In this document: piece by piece, positions 35,747 to 44,249 of the stretch
How positions within the stretch are numbered: the first letter of the stretch is position 1
How the letters are laid out: every line of letters begins with the position of its first letter
NCBI GenBank assembly: GCA_009780695.1
Contig: WQZN01000012.1
Coordinates: 1-64,000 of the forward strand
DNA length: 64,000 nt
Source: Microbacteriaceae bacterium
GTDB taxonomy: Bacteria; Actinomycetota; Actinomycetes; Actinomycetales; Microbacteriaceae
Reading direction: 5' to 3'
Notes under the pieces: model-generated
Told to the model about the DNA's origin: nothing
Databases searched by the model: none
What the model saw: the letters and a program-made list of their open reading frames with translations, nothing else
Made by a program: the position numbers and the translations under genes

Positions 35747-36387
35747 GCGACCTTGGTGCCGCACTGGGCACAGAAGTGCACCCCGGGGGCCAGTTCGGTG
35801 CCGCACGACGTGCACGCGGTTGCCTGCGTGACGGAAGTGCCGCACTCCGAGCAGAACTTCGCACCCGGTGCGAGGCGTGCGCCGCATCCGTCGCATGCCC
35901 GGCCTGGCGTGGCGGTGAGATCGACGCCGCGCGTGAGGTCGGTGCTCGCGAGCTTGTCGCGCAGCTGCTGCGTGCGTGCCTCGGACTGCAGGCGGGTGAG
36001 TTCTTGATCGCTCAGGGGTGAGCACTGGGCGCACTGGCCGGCCCGTTCGTTCCAGCACATCTCGCGGCACACCCACTGGGCGCAGCCGTGGCACTGAATG
36101 AACAGCGGGCGGATCTCTTCGACCGCTTTGGCCAGTGCGCGGTCCTTCGCACTCGAGTTCGTCCCGCGGTTCATCGTGAGCTCGCTTGCTGCGTTCCCGA
36201 CCTCTTGCAGCACGCCGCCGAAGATCGAGCCCACCGAGCGCAACAGTCCCTGGCCCGTCGTGACGACGTCGCGCTGGAACGCGGAGCGGTATCCGTTGCC
36301 GCAGCGTTCGCAATGGAACTCGAACTGGAACCCATTCGGATTCGAGATGTCCCTGTAGTTATCCGTGAACGGCACGATGCCGGACAT
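35743..36387 (-). CDS. Zinc-ribbon protein with multiple CxxC knuckles
   Basis: Cytoplasmic protein of 214 residues without membrane segments. Paired cysteines occur in HCERCGNGYRS, QCHGCAQWVCREMC and QCAQC. Two tandem double zinc ribbons follow (CDGCGARLAPGAKFCSECG and CTSCGTELAPGVHFCAQCG). The N-terminal part is typical of viral/bacterial 'zinc ribbon domain' proteins of unknown function. The ATG at 36387 is preceded by a G-rich ribosome site. The molecular role is unknown; a zinc- or RNA-binding scaffold is possible. Confidence 0.78.
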   Translation of the reverse strand: MSGIVPFTDNYRDISNPNGFQFEFHCERCGNGYRSAFQRDVVTTGQGLLRSVGSIFGGVLQEVGNAASELTMNRGTNSSAKDRALAKAVEEIRPLFIQCHGCAQWVCREMCWNERAGQCAQCSPLSDQELTRLQSEARTQQLRDKLASTDLTRGVDLTATPGRACDGCGARLAPGAKFCSECGTSVTQATACTSCGTELAPGVHFCAQCGTKVA

Positions 36388-36419
36388 CGGCCCACCCCCA
36401 TCAGCCTCGTTTGGGGTGC

Positions 36420-36425
36420 ATTTTA
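36420..36425 (-). promoter_or_regulatory. -10 box of the zinc-ribbon operon
   Basis: TAAAAT on the minus strand, about 33 bases before the start codon, in an AT-rich patch. It leaves a short leader carrying the ribosome site. Confidence 0.45.
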
Positions 36426-36508
36426 TGGGAACCGGATGACGCGTTGATAAGCCAGCTATTGCTGGTTCGCTGGCTCCAGCTGTTCTGGCCAGATCGCCGG
36501 TGCTCGTC

Positions 36509-38365
36509 TCATCTTGAGCCGAGGCGGGTGCGCAGGGCTGCGAGTTGTGTCTGCAACTCAAGGGGCACGCGGTCACCGAAGCTTGCGAAGTACTCCTCGG
36601 TGAGCTCGGCCTCCGCGAGCCACGACCCGCTGTCGATGGCGAAGAGGGTGCGCAGATCGTCGGCGGAGACATCGAGCCCGTCGAGGTCGAGTGCGCCCTC
36701 GGCGGGGACCAGGCCGAGGGGGGATGCCTGCGCGGCCGCGGCGCCCTCGAGGCGCTCGGCGATCCACTTGAGCACCCGCACGTTGTCGCCGAAGCCCGGC
36801 CACAGGAACCTGCCGTCGGCCCCCTTGCGGAACCAGTTCACCTGGAACATCGCGGGGGCGCTCGCGCCGAGGCGCTCGCCGACCTCGAGCCAGTGCGCCC
36901 AGTAGTCGGCCATGTTGTAGCCGCAGAACGGCAGCATTGCGAAGGGGTCGCGGCGCAGCTCGCCCACGGCGCCCTCGGCGGCGGCGGTCTGCTCGCTCGC
37001 GATCGTCGCGCCGAGGAAGACGCCGTGCGCCCAGTCGCGCGCCTCGAGCACGAGGGGCACGTTGCTCGCGCGGCGGCCGCCGAACACGATCGCGTCGAGC
37101 GGGACGCCGTCGTGGGCCTCCCAGTCGTCGGCGATCGACGGGCACTGGGCGGCCGCGACCGTGAAGCGCGCGTTGGGGTGCGCGGCGGGGCGGCCGATGC
37201 CCGGCACCCAGTCGGCGCCGGTCCAGTCGACGAGGTGGGCGGGCGCCTCGCTCGTCATCCCCTCCCACCACACGTCGCCGTCGTCGGTGAGCGCGGCGTT
37301 CGTGAAGATCGTGTTGCCCCAGATGGTGTCCATTGCGGTGGGGTTGGTCGTCGCGGCCGTGCCGGGCGCGACGCCGAAGAAGCCCGCCTCGGGGTTGATC
37401 GCCCACAGCCGCCCGTCCGTGCCCTGACGCAGCCAGGCGATGTCGTCGCCGAGCGTCTCGACCGACCAACCCGGCAGCGTCGAGCGCAGCATCGCGAGGT
37501 TCGTCTTCCCGCACGCGCTCGGGAACGCGGCCGCGAGGTGGAAGCGGCGCCCCGCGGGGTTCGTGAGCCGGATGAGCAGCATGTGCTCGGCCAGCCAGCC
37601 CTCGTCGCGCGCGATCACGCTCGCGATGCGCAGGGCGAAGGACTTCTTGCCGAGCAGCGCGTTGCCGCCGTAGCCCGAGCCGAACGACCAGATCTCGCGC
37701 GTCTCGGGGAAGTGCGCGATGTACTTCTCGGGGTTGCACGGCCAGTCGACGTCGTCGTGGCGCACGCCGGCGTCGTCGACGAGCGGCGCCCCGACCGAGT
37801 GCAGGGCCTTGACCCAGGGCTCGCCCGCGTCGATGAGCTCGAGCGCCGGCGTGCCGACCCTGGTCATGATGTGCATGTTGAGCACGACGTAGCCGCTGTC
37901 GGTGAGCTGGACGCCGAGCTTCGACATCCGCCCGCCGACCGGCCCCATCGAGAACGGCACGACGTACATCGTGCGGCCGCGCATCGAGCCGGCGAAGTGC
38001 TCGATCAGCTCGGCCTTCATCGCGGTCGGCTCGGCCCAGTTGTTGGTCGGGCCCGCGTCGTCGCGGTCACGCGAGCAGATGAAGGTGCGGCTCTCGACGC
38101 GCGCCACGTCGTCGGGCGCGCTGCGGGCGAGGTAGCTGCCGGGCCGGTACTCGCCGTTGAGCCGAATGAGCTTGCCCTCGTCGAGCAGTTGCTTCGTGAG
38201 CGCGTGGCGCTCGGCCGCGCTGCCGTCGCACCACACGATGCGGTCGGGGCGGGTGAGCGCGGCGACCTGGTCGACCCAGGCGCGCAGCTCCGACGAGCGG
38301 GCGGCGGGTGCCGTGGAGGCGGGCGAGGATGTCGGGGCGGTGCGGCGGGGGTCCGTGAGCGTCAT
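36509..38365 (-). CDS. pckG: Phosphoenolpyruvate carboxykinase (GTP)
   Basis: Gluconeogenic enzyme of 618 residues making phosphoenolpyruvate from oxaloacetate and GTP. The family signature [13 protein letters not shown] includes the P-loop and catalytic Cys. [35 protein letters not shown] and [18 protein letters not shown] complete the active site. AAGGAG precedes the ATG at 38365 by nine bases. It is divergent from a RamB paralogue whose likely half-site TTCTGC lies in the gap, so it is probably controlled together with the glyoxylate shunt. Confidence 0.98.
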   Translation of the reverse strand: MTLTDPRRTAPTSSPASTAPAARSSELRAWVDQVAALTRPDRIVWCDGSAAERHALTKQLLDEGKLIRLNGEYRPGSYLARSAPDDVARVESRTFICSRDRDDAGPTNNWAEPTAMKAELIEHFAGSMRGRTMYVVPFSMGPVGGRMSKLGVQLTDSGYVVLNMHIMTRVGTPALELIDAGEPWVKALHSVGAPLVDDAGVRHDDVDWPCNPEKYIAHFPETREIWSFGSGYGGNALLGKKSFALRIASVIARDEGWLAEHMLLIRLTNPAGRRFHLAAAFPSACGKTNLAMLRSTLPGWSVETLGDDIAWLRQGTDGRLWAINPEAGFFGVAPGTAATTNPTAMDTIWGNTIFTNAALTDDGDVWWEGMTSEAPAHLVDWTGADWVPGIGRPAAHPNARFTVAAAQCPSIADDWEAHDGVPLDAIVFGGRRASNVPLVLEARDWAHGVFLGATIASEQTAAAEGAVGELRRDPFAMLPFCGYNMADYWAHWLEVGERLGASAPAMFQVNWFRKGADGRFLWPGFGDNVRVLKWIAERLEGAAAAQASPLGLVPAEGALDLDGLDVSADDLRTLFAIDSGSWLAEAELTEEYFASFGDRVPLELQTQLAALRTRLGSR

Positions 38366-38413
38366 TGCGCTGACTCCTTCGTCTCGGGAGGAATTTCGTC
38401 TGGCTCGGCCAGT

Positions 38414-38419
38414 TTCTGC
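38414..38419. promoter_or_regulatory. RamB half-site candidate (pckG-RamB2 gap)
   Basis: TTCTGC in the context AGTTTCTGCACC, matching the half-site repeated between ramB and aceA. Confidence 0.3.
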
Positions 38420-38474
38420 ACCATTCGGTCGTTCTGACGGCTTGAGTTGCCTCGAAGAATTTGAGTTCTTGCGC

Positions 38475-38480
38475 TACCGT
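38475..38480 (+). promoter_or_regulatory. -10 box of a leaderless promoter (TACCGT)
   Basis: TACCGT and six bases precede the ATG of the second RamB-like gene. Confidence 0.5.
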
Positions 38481-38486
38481 CAAGAC

Positions 38487-39926
38487 ATGACGCCGCCCAA
38501 CGGAGAGCTCGCGATGGTCGGCCGTCGCATCCGCCACTTCCGGGGTGCGCGCGGCCTCACGCTCGAGCAGGTGGGTGCGCAGGTCGGTGCGGCGCCGAGC
38601 CTGCTCTCGCTCGTCGAGAACGGTCGGCGCGAGCCGAAGCTGTCGTTGCTGCAGGCGCTGGCGGGGGTGCTCGGCGTCGAGCTCTCCGAGCTGCTGACCG
38701 CGCAGGCACCCGATGCGCGCAGTGCCCTCGAGCTCGAGTTGGCCGCTGCGCAGGCATCCGCCCTCTACGCCTCGACGGGTCTGCCGGTCGTGCGGCCCAC
38801 GCGCGGCACGCCGACCCCGGTGCTCGAGGCGCTCGTGGGCATGCACCGCGTGCTGCAGAGCCGCGCGCGGGAGCGCATCGCGACGCCGGAGGAGGCGCGG
38901 CGCGCCAACACCGAACTGCGCGGCTGGATGCGCGAGCGCGACAACTACCTGGCCGAGATCGAGGCCGAGGCCGAGGCGCGGGTGAAGAAGACCGGCCACA
39001 CGCAGGGGGCGCTGACGCACCGCGAGGTCGCGACGATGGCGCGGCAGCTGGGTTTCGAGCTGCTGTACGTCGACGACCTGCCCCGGTCGACGCGCTCGAT
39101 CACCGACCTCGAGGGCGGCCGCATCTTCCTGCCGCCGGCGTCGATCCCGGGCGGCCACGGGCTGCGCTCGATGGCGCTGCAGGCGATCGCGCACCGCGTG
39201 CTCGGGCACGAGGCGCCGGGCGACTACGCCACGTTCCTGAAGCAGCGGCTCGAGATCAACTACTTCGCGGCAGCCTGCCTCATGCCGAGCGCCGCCGCCG
39301 TCGCCTATCTGCAGGGGGCGAAGAAGCGGCGCGAGCTCGCCGTCGACGACTTCCGCGACGCGTTCGGTGTGACGCACGAGTCGGCGGCGCTGCGGCTGAC
39401 GAACCTCGCGACGGCGCACCTCGATCTGCGGGTGCACTTCCTGCGGGTGGGCTACGACGGCGCGATCTATCGCGTGTACGAGAACGACGGGCTGCCGCTG
39501 CCGGCGGATGTCACGGGCTCGGTCGAGGGCCAGTTCGCCTGTCGCGAGTTCGGTGCCCGCGCGGCCCTCGCCTCGAGCCAGCACACGACGGCGCTCGCGC
39601 AGTACACCGACACGCCCGCCGGAACCTTCTGGTGCGAGACGCAGCTCGGGTCGGGGGACGACGGGCGGTTCACGATCACGTTCGGGGTGCCGTTCGACGA
39701 CGCGAAGTGGTTCCGGGGGCGCGAGACGCGCGAGCGCCGGACCTCCACGTGCCCGGACCCCGCGTGCTGCCAGAGCCCGCCCGCCGAGCTCGAGACGCGA
39801 TGGGCGCAGTCGGCGTGGCCCTCTGCGCGGGCGCACGCGCACATCCTCTCGCCACTGCCGAGCGGCAACTTCCCCGGGGTCGACGACGCCGAGCTGTATG
39901 CGTTCATGGAACGTCACGCGCAGTAG
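38487..39926 (+). CDS. RamB/ScfR-type regulator, second paralogue
   Basis: Regulator of 479 residues with the same architecture as the protein at 29905-31341. It has an XRE helix-turn-helix (MVGRRIRHFRGARGLTLEQVG), an ImmA/IrrE-related middle (LQAIAHRVLGHEAPGDY and EINYFAAACLMPSA) and a cysteine-rich C-terminus (TCPDPACC). It is divergent from pckG, so it probably senses acetyl-CoA or propionyl-CoA status and adjusts gluconeogenesis. The frame is open upstream to 38157 but only overlaps pckG in antisense; the ATG at 38487 has a leaderless promoter. Confidence 0.9.
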   Translation: MTPPNGELAMVGRRIRHFRGARGLTLEQVGAQVGAAPSLLSLVENGRREPKLSLLQALAGVLGVELSELLTAQAPDARSALELELAAAQASALYASTGLPVVRPTRGTPTPVLEALVGMHRVLQSRARERIATPEEARRANTELRGWMRERDNYLAEIEAEAEARVKKTGHTQGALTHREVATMARQLGFELLYVDDLPRSTRSITDLEGGRIFLPPASIPGGHGLRSMALQAIAHRVLGHEAPGDYATFLKQRLEINYFAAACLMPSAAAVAYLQGAKKRRELAVDDFRDAFGVTHESAALRLTNLATAHLDLRVHFLRVGYDGAIYRVYENDGLPLPADVTGSVEGQFACREFGARAALASSQHTTALAQYTDTPAGTFWCETQLGSGDDGRFTITFGVPFDDAKWFRGRETRERRTSTCPDPACCQSPPAELETRWAQSAWPSARAHAHILSPLPSGNFPGVDDAELYAFMERHAQ

Positions 39927-40106
39927 GCCGCTGGGTGCCCGCATGACTGCGTGGCTGCATGGGTCTTAGCGACTGCTTGTGCGTTCGCTGAATCCACCCG
40001 CTTCTGAGCGGAATCTGGGCGTCGCGGGCGCAGAGTCGAAGGGCGCTGACCGGTGGGTCGGTTCGGCGCGCCGATGTCGAGCGTGCGAAGGCCGAAGGGA
40101 GTGCGG

Positions 40107-40358
40107 ATGCCGGACCGGGCGCATGCCGCTGCGGAGGACTACGCCCGCCGTCACTTCGGCAGGCCGGATGCCGCGCCGAAGGTGATCGCGTTCTACACGA
40201 TGCACGGCTGGCAGCCGATCTGGGACCCGTCGCTGCGTCTCAACCCCGAGACCTGCGGGCTCGTGCGCGAGCGCGGCGGCGTGAAGGTGCGGGTGCGCCA
40301 TCGCTTCCGCACGATCGAGGTGCCGATCAACCGGTACCTCGGCGAGCACAAGATGTAG
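40107..40358 (+). CDS. Small hypothetical protein
   Basis: Protein of 83 residues, basic at the C-terminus (VKVRVRHRFRTIEVPINRYLGEH), with a conserved-looking centre (FYTMHGWQPIWDPSLRLNPET). The ATG at 40107 has AGGGAG six bases upstream; an earlier ATG at 40053 has none. No family is recognised, and no neighbour suggests a role. The 180 bases before it hold no other gene. Confidence 0.6.
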   Translation: MPDRAHAAAEDYARRHFGRPDAAPKVIAFYTMHGWQPIWDPSLRLNPETCGLVRERGGVKVRVRHRFRTIEVPINRYLGEHKM

Positions 40359-40395
40359 GCGGCGGTCGGGTCGGGTCAGCCCGGTTCGCGCGCGC

Positions 40396-41133
40396 TCACG
40401 GCCCGTCCGCGTCGGGCTGCCCTCCCGTTCCCGCCTGCCGCAGCTCCGAGCGCAGCGCGCGGATCTCGTCGCGCAGTTCCTGGAACTCGACGGCGGTGAT
40501 GAGCCGCTCCTCCGCGGCTTCCTCGGCGGAGATGCGCTCGATGATCCATGACGCGAGCGTTGCGGTCACGACGCCGATGAGGGCGATGCCGCCGAGCATG
40601 ACGCAGACGCCGACCAGCTTGCCGACCAGGGTGACGGGGTGCACATCGCCGTAGCCGACGGTCGTGATCGTCACGATGGCCCACCACAGGGCATCCCCGA
40701 TGGTCTTGATGTTGCCGCGCACGCGCTCGGCGTCGAGTTCCGCGAGCGCCGCGACGTAGAGCAGCAACGCCGCCGCCACGCCGGCGAACAGGATGACGCG
40801 GCCGCGGAGGGTGGTGCTCGCCCGTCGCTGCAGCACCGTGAACGCGGCCGCGAGCCGCACGAGCCGCAGCGGCCGCAGGATCGGCAGGGCGACGATCGCG
40901 AGGTCGAGCAGGTGGGTGTAGAACCAGCGCCAGCGCCGCGGCCCCGCGAGCAGCAGGTTCACGATGTAGTCGACGGCGAAGGCGGCCCAGCTGACCCACT
41001 CGACGACTTCGGCGATGTGGCGCGCCGGCCCGTGCAGGTCGCCGATGACTTCCCATGAGTAGGAGATCAGGAACACGACGGCGAGCCCGACGAGCGGCCA
41101 CTCGGTCCATTTCCGCCATCTGTCCTGCGTCAT
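40396..41133 (-). CDS. Potassium channel protein (Kv-like, six segments)
   Basis: Ion channel of 245 residues with a shortened voltage-sensor-like domain (RPLRLVRLAAAF is the S4-like helix). The pore loop carries the selectivity filter TVGYGD, and the cytoplasmic tail is a coiled-coil (EEAAEERLITAVEFQELRDEIRALRSEL) that likely holds the tetramer together. It transports K+ passively. The ATG is six bases after a TAGAGT box, so the message is probably leaderless. Confidence 0.92.
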   Translation of the reverse strand: MTQDRWRKWTEWPLVGLAVVFLISYSWEVIGDLHGPARHIAEVVEWVSWAAFAVDYIVNLLLAGPRRWRWFYTHLLDLAIVALPILRPLRLVRLAAAFTVLQRRASTTLRGRVILFAGVAAALLLYVAALAELDAERVRGNIKTIGDALWWAIVTITTVGYGDVHPVTLVGKLVGVCVMLGGIALIGVVTATLASWIIERISAEEAAEERLITAVEFQELRDEIRALRSELRQAGTGGQPDADGP

Positions 41134-41139
41134 GGGGCG

Positions 41140-41145
41140 ACTCTA
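41140..41145 (-). promoter_or_regulatory. -10 box of a leaderless promoter (TAGAGT)
   Basis: TAGAGT on the minus strand, six bases before the channel ATG. Confidence 0.5.
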
Positions 41146-41228
41146 TCGGGTGCGCCGAATCCCCATGAGATTAGTACACATGTTTTCCATAAGGTGATTT
41201 TTCTGCGCCCAATGTCGGTGGGCATGCG

Positions 41229-41234
41229 TAGCAT
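41229..41234 (+). promoter_or_regulatory. -10 box of a leaderless promoter (TAGCAT)
   Basis: TAGCAT and seven bases precede the ATG of the DUF222-HNH gene at 41242. Confidence 0.55.
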
Positions 41235-41241
41235 CGGTGAC

Positions 41242-42720
41242 ATGAGTATAGAAGATGTGTTCGACTCACCGATGGCGCGCGGCGCCGCGGGCGAGTTCCG
41301 CGTCGCCGAGCTCGCCGAGCTCGCGCGCGGGCATCTTCTCGACCGAGTTCGTGCGCTCGACACCGAGATCGCGGCACTGCAGGCGCAGCGCGTGCAACTG
41401 CTCGGCCGCATCGGCGACGAGGCGATGCAGCAGGCCGAGCTCGATGTCGAACTGCACCCTGATGAGCCCCTCGACCGTCGCCGCGACCTGCAGTGGCGTT
41501 CGGCCGCGCTCGGCGTCGCGGCGGCCACGAACATCGGGGCCGAGGCCGCACGGCGTCAGCTCGCCGAAGCGTGGGTGCTGACGCAGAAATGCCAGTCGAG
41601 TCTCCGTGCGCTGCTGTGCGGCGACATCTCGCTCGGCCATGCGCGCGTCATCGCACGCGAGGTCGCCGAGATGGATGTCGTGGCGGCGGGTGCGGCGCAG
41701 AGTGCGCTGCTGCCCTACGCGCAGCGCCTCTCGGTCGGTCTGTTCGCGCGGAAAGCGCGCGAGGTGCTCGACCGCAATGACCCTGAGAAGCTCGTCGACC
41801 GTCACCGCCGGGCCTACGCCGACCGCAATCTCTCCCTCGACGGGGCGCGCGACGGCATGGCGACGCTCACGGCCTACCTCGACGCGGCCGACGCGGCGGT
41901 CATCCGCTCGGGGCTGAGCAATGCGGCGCAGTCTGCGCGGCGGTCGGGCGATGCCCGCACGCGGCGTCAGCTCGAGGTCGACCTGTTCGTCGACCTGCTC
42001 ATGGAAGGCGAGGTCACGGTCGGGCGCATCGACGGAGCAGCGGTTGGCGACGCGACGACGGCGACTGCTGCGCCGCCCGATCGGCTTGAATCGGGGGCCC
42101 TCGTTGGCGCAGGCCTGGGAGTATCGACTTCCAACAGGCTCGACCGTGCCCGCGTCGTCGATCTCGCGCCCGTGACGGTGAGTCTGCTCGTCCCGGCGGC
42201 GACCGCGGCGGGCGGCGACGATGCACCCGGGAAGATCGAGGGCGTCGGAATGATCGACCCGGGCAAGGCGCGCGAACTGATCGCGCGGGCGCCCTCGCTG
42301 CGGCGCATCCTGACCGATCCGATCCAGAGCGCCGTCGTCGACTTCGATCGGAAGACCTATCGGGTGCCGGCCGAGCTCAAGCGCATGATCCTGCTGCGCG
42401 ACGGGCGCTGTCGGGCTCCGAACTGCGGCAGACCGATCGCAGAGATCGACCACTCGCGCGACTTCGCGCGGGGCGGCACGACGAGCCGCGCCAACCTGGC
42501 CGGGCTCTGCCGCAGTCATCACCATGTCAAACACGAGACGGCCTGGCGGCTCACGCAGCTCGCCGACGGCGTGCTCGACTGGGTGGGGCCGAACGACCGG
42601 CACTACCGCACGTATCCCGACACGATCCTGCCGGCACCGCCTCCTCCCGATCCGGTCGAGGAATGGGAAGAGGCGCCCTTCGATCTGCCGAGCAAGCGGC
42701 GGCCCGACCGTGCGGCATAG
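41242..42720 (+). CDS. DUF222-HNH endonuclease-like protein (13E12 family)
   Basis: Protein of 492 residues. The N-terminal DUF222 helical domain (GHARVIAREVAEMDV, KAREVLDRNDPEKLVDRHRRAYADR) precedes a C-terminal HNH module. There CRAPNC, IDHSRDFARGG and LCRSHHHVKH supply zinc and catalytic residues. Such genes are multicopy in Actinobacteria and spread like selfish elements, but no mobility gene or repeat borders this copy. The ATG at 41242 fits a leaderless promoter; one at 41194 lacks signals. Confidence 0.9.
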   Translation: MSIEDVFDSPMARGAAGEFRVAELAELARGHLLDRVRALDTEIAALQAQRVQLLGRIGDEAMQQAELDVELHPDEPLDRRRDLQWRSAALGVAAATNIGAEAARRQLAEAWVLTQKCQSSLRALLCGDISLGHARVIAREVAEMDVVAAGAAQSALLPYAQRLSVGLFARKAREVLDRNDPEKLVDRHRRAYADRNLSLDGARDGMATLTAYLDAADAAVIRSGLSNAAQSARRSGDARTRRQLEVDLFVDLLMEGEVTVGRIDGAAVGDATTATAAPPDRLESGALVGAGLGVSTSNRLDRARVVDLAPVTVSLLVPAATAAGGDDAPGKIEGVGMIDPGKARELIARAPSLRRILTDPIQSAVVDFDRKTYRVPAELKRMILLRDGRCRAPNCGRPIAEIDHSRDFARGGTTSRANLAGLCRSHHHVKHETAWRLTQLADGVLDWVGPNDRHYRTYPDTILPAPPPPDPVEEWEEAPFDLPSKRRPDRAA

Positions 42721-42773
42721 CGCTGAGTTCGCCGGCGATTCGCGAGCGTGGGGCATCCCGCCCGTGCGGCCGA

Positions 42774-42779
42774 TATCGT
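42774..42779 (+). promoter_or_regulatory. -10 box of a leaderless promoter (TATCGT)
   Basis: TATCGT and six bases precede the GNAT start at 42786. Confidence 0.5.
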
Positions 42780-42785
42780 GCGGGG

Positions 42786-43229
42786 ATGACCTCGATCGTG
42801 CCCGTCCGTCTCGAAGACCGTTCCGAATGGCTCGAGCTCTGGCACGGCTATCTGAGCTTCTACGAGTCCGAACTCGACGACGCGATCACCGCGTCGACGT
42901 TCGCGCGACTGCTCGACCCGGTGTCCGACGTGCACGGCGCCCTGGCGCGCGACGACGGAGGCCGTGCGATCGGCCTGGTCCACTGGCTGACGCACCCCGC
43001 GACCTGGGCGACGAGCGACTACTGCTATCTCGAGGATCTCTTCGTCAGCCCCGACGCACGCCGTTCGGGCGCCGGCGCCGCGCTGATCGAGCACGTGCGC
43101 GCCTGGGCGGAAGAGCACGGCTCGGCGAAGGTCTACTGGCTCACCGCCGAGACGAACGAAGCGGCGCGTTCCCTCTACGAGCGGGTCGGCAAGCGCAGCG
43201 GGTTCATCCAGTACTCCATCGGGCTGTAG
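42786..43229 (+). CDS. GNAT-family N-acetyltransferase
   Basis: Acetyl-CoA-dependent acyltransferase of 147 residues. The central YLEDLFVSPDARRSGAGAALIEHV holds the pyrophosphate-binding R-x-x-G-x-G/A motif, followed by VYWLTAETNEAARSLYERVG. The acceptor substrate is unknown. It ends eight bases before the convergent glpX gene. The start at 42786 follows a leaderless promoter. Confidence 0.9.
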   Translation: MTSIVPVRLEDRSEWLELWHGYLSFYESELDDAITASTFARLLDPVSDVHGALARDDGGRAIGLVHWLTHPATWATSDYCYLEDLFVSPDARRSGAGAALIEHVRAWAEEHGSAKVYWLTAETNEAARSLYERVGKRSGFIQYSIGL

Positions 43230-43237
43230 GCGCGCCG

Positions 43238-44236
43238 TCACCACTTCTCGGGGCGGTGCTCCGCGCTGATGCGGCGGATCGTGCCGCTCGCGGAACGCAG
43301 CACGAGCGACTCCGTGCGGATGACCTGCGGGGTCCGCTCCACCCCGTGCAGGAGGTCGCCGCCCGTCACCCCCGTCGCGACGAAGTACGTGTTGTCGCCC
43401 GAGACGAGGTCGTCGAGCCCGAGGATGCGGTCGAGCTCGTGCCCGGCCTCCCGCGCCCACTGCGCCTCGGCATCGTCGCGCGGCGCGAGCCGCCCCTGCA
43501 GTACTCCGCCGAGCGCCTTGACCGCGCACGCGGTGATGATGCCCTCGGGAGTGCCGCCGACGCCGATGCACAGGTCGACGCCCGAGCCGGGCCGCGCGGC
43601 GTCGATCGCGCCGCCGATGTCTCCGTCGGACAGCAGCCGGGTGCCGGCCCCCGCCGAGCGGATCTCGTCGATCAGCCCCTCATGGCGCGGTCGGTCGAGC
43701 ACGGCGACGCGCAGGTCCGAGGGGTGCTTGCCGAGCTTCCGTGCGAGCTCGCGCACGTTGTCGCGCACCGACTGGCCCAGGTCCACGACGCCGACGCCCG
43801 CGGGGCCGCAGGCGATCTTGTCCATGTAGAACACGTGATGCAGGTCGTACATCGAGCCGCGGTCGCTCACCGCGATCACGCTCAGGGCGCCGGGGCGCCC
43901 GGTCGCGGTGAGGCTCGTGCCGTCGATCGGGTCGACGGCGATGTCACACGCGGGCCCGTCGCCGCGGCCGACGCGCTCGCCGTTGTAGAGCATCGGGGCG
44001 TGGTCCTTCTCGCCCTCGCCGATCACGACCGTGCCGTCGCAGGCGACCGTGCCGAGGAACGCGCGCATCGCGTCGACCGCAGCGCCGTCGGCCGCGTTCT
44101 TGCGGCCGCGGCCGATCCACGGCGACGCGGCGATCGCCGCCGCCTCGGTGGCGCGCACGAGCTCCATGGCGAGGTTGCGGTCGGGGGTGAGGACGTCGGC
44201 GTCGCGGGGCGCGTCCGTCTGCTGCAGAAGTGTCAT
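43238..44236 (-). CDS. glpX: Fructose-1,6-bisphosphatase class II
   Basis: Gluconeogenic phosphatase of 332 residues converting fructose 1,6-bisphosphate to fructose 6-phosphate. Metal and phosphate motifs are visible: GEGEKDHAPML, DIAVDPIDGTSLTATG and the C-terminal GVGGTPEGIITACAVKALGG. It complements pckG elsewhere in the window. The ATG follows a leaderless box TAGCGT that overlaps the stop of the upstream MFS gene on the same strand, so it has its own promoter. Confidence 0.96.
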   Translation of the reverse strand: MTLLQQTDAPRDADVLTPDRNLAMELVRATEAAAIAASPWIGRGRKNAADGAAVDAMRAFLGTVACDGTVVIGEGEKDHAPMLYNGERVGRGDGPACDIAVDPIDGTSLTATGRPGALSVIAVSDRGSMYDLHHVFYMDKIACGPAGVGVVDLGQSVRDNVRELARKLGKHPSDLRVAVLDRPRHEGLIDEIRSAGAGTRLLSDGDIGGAIDAARPGSGVDLCIGVGGTPEGIITACAVKALGGVLQGRLAPRDDAEAQWAREAGHELDRILGLDDLVSGDNTYFVATGVTGGDLLHGVERTPQVIRTESLVLRSASGTIRRISAEHRPEKW

Positions 44237-44243
44237 GTTCCGG

Positions 44244-44249
44244 ACGCTA
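44244..44249 (-). promoter_or_regulatory. -10 box of a leaderless promoter (TAGCGT)
   Basis: TAGCGT on the minus strand, seven bases before the glpX ATG. Its TAG is also the stop codon of the preceding MFS gene. Confidence 0.55.

Noticed and set aside
41242..42720. Mobile intron or homing element
   Set aside because: DUF222-HNH genes are common in Actinobacteria; no intron structure, repeats or recombinase border it.
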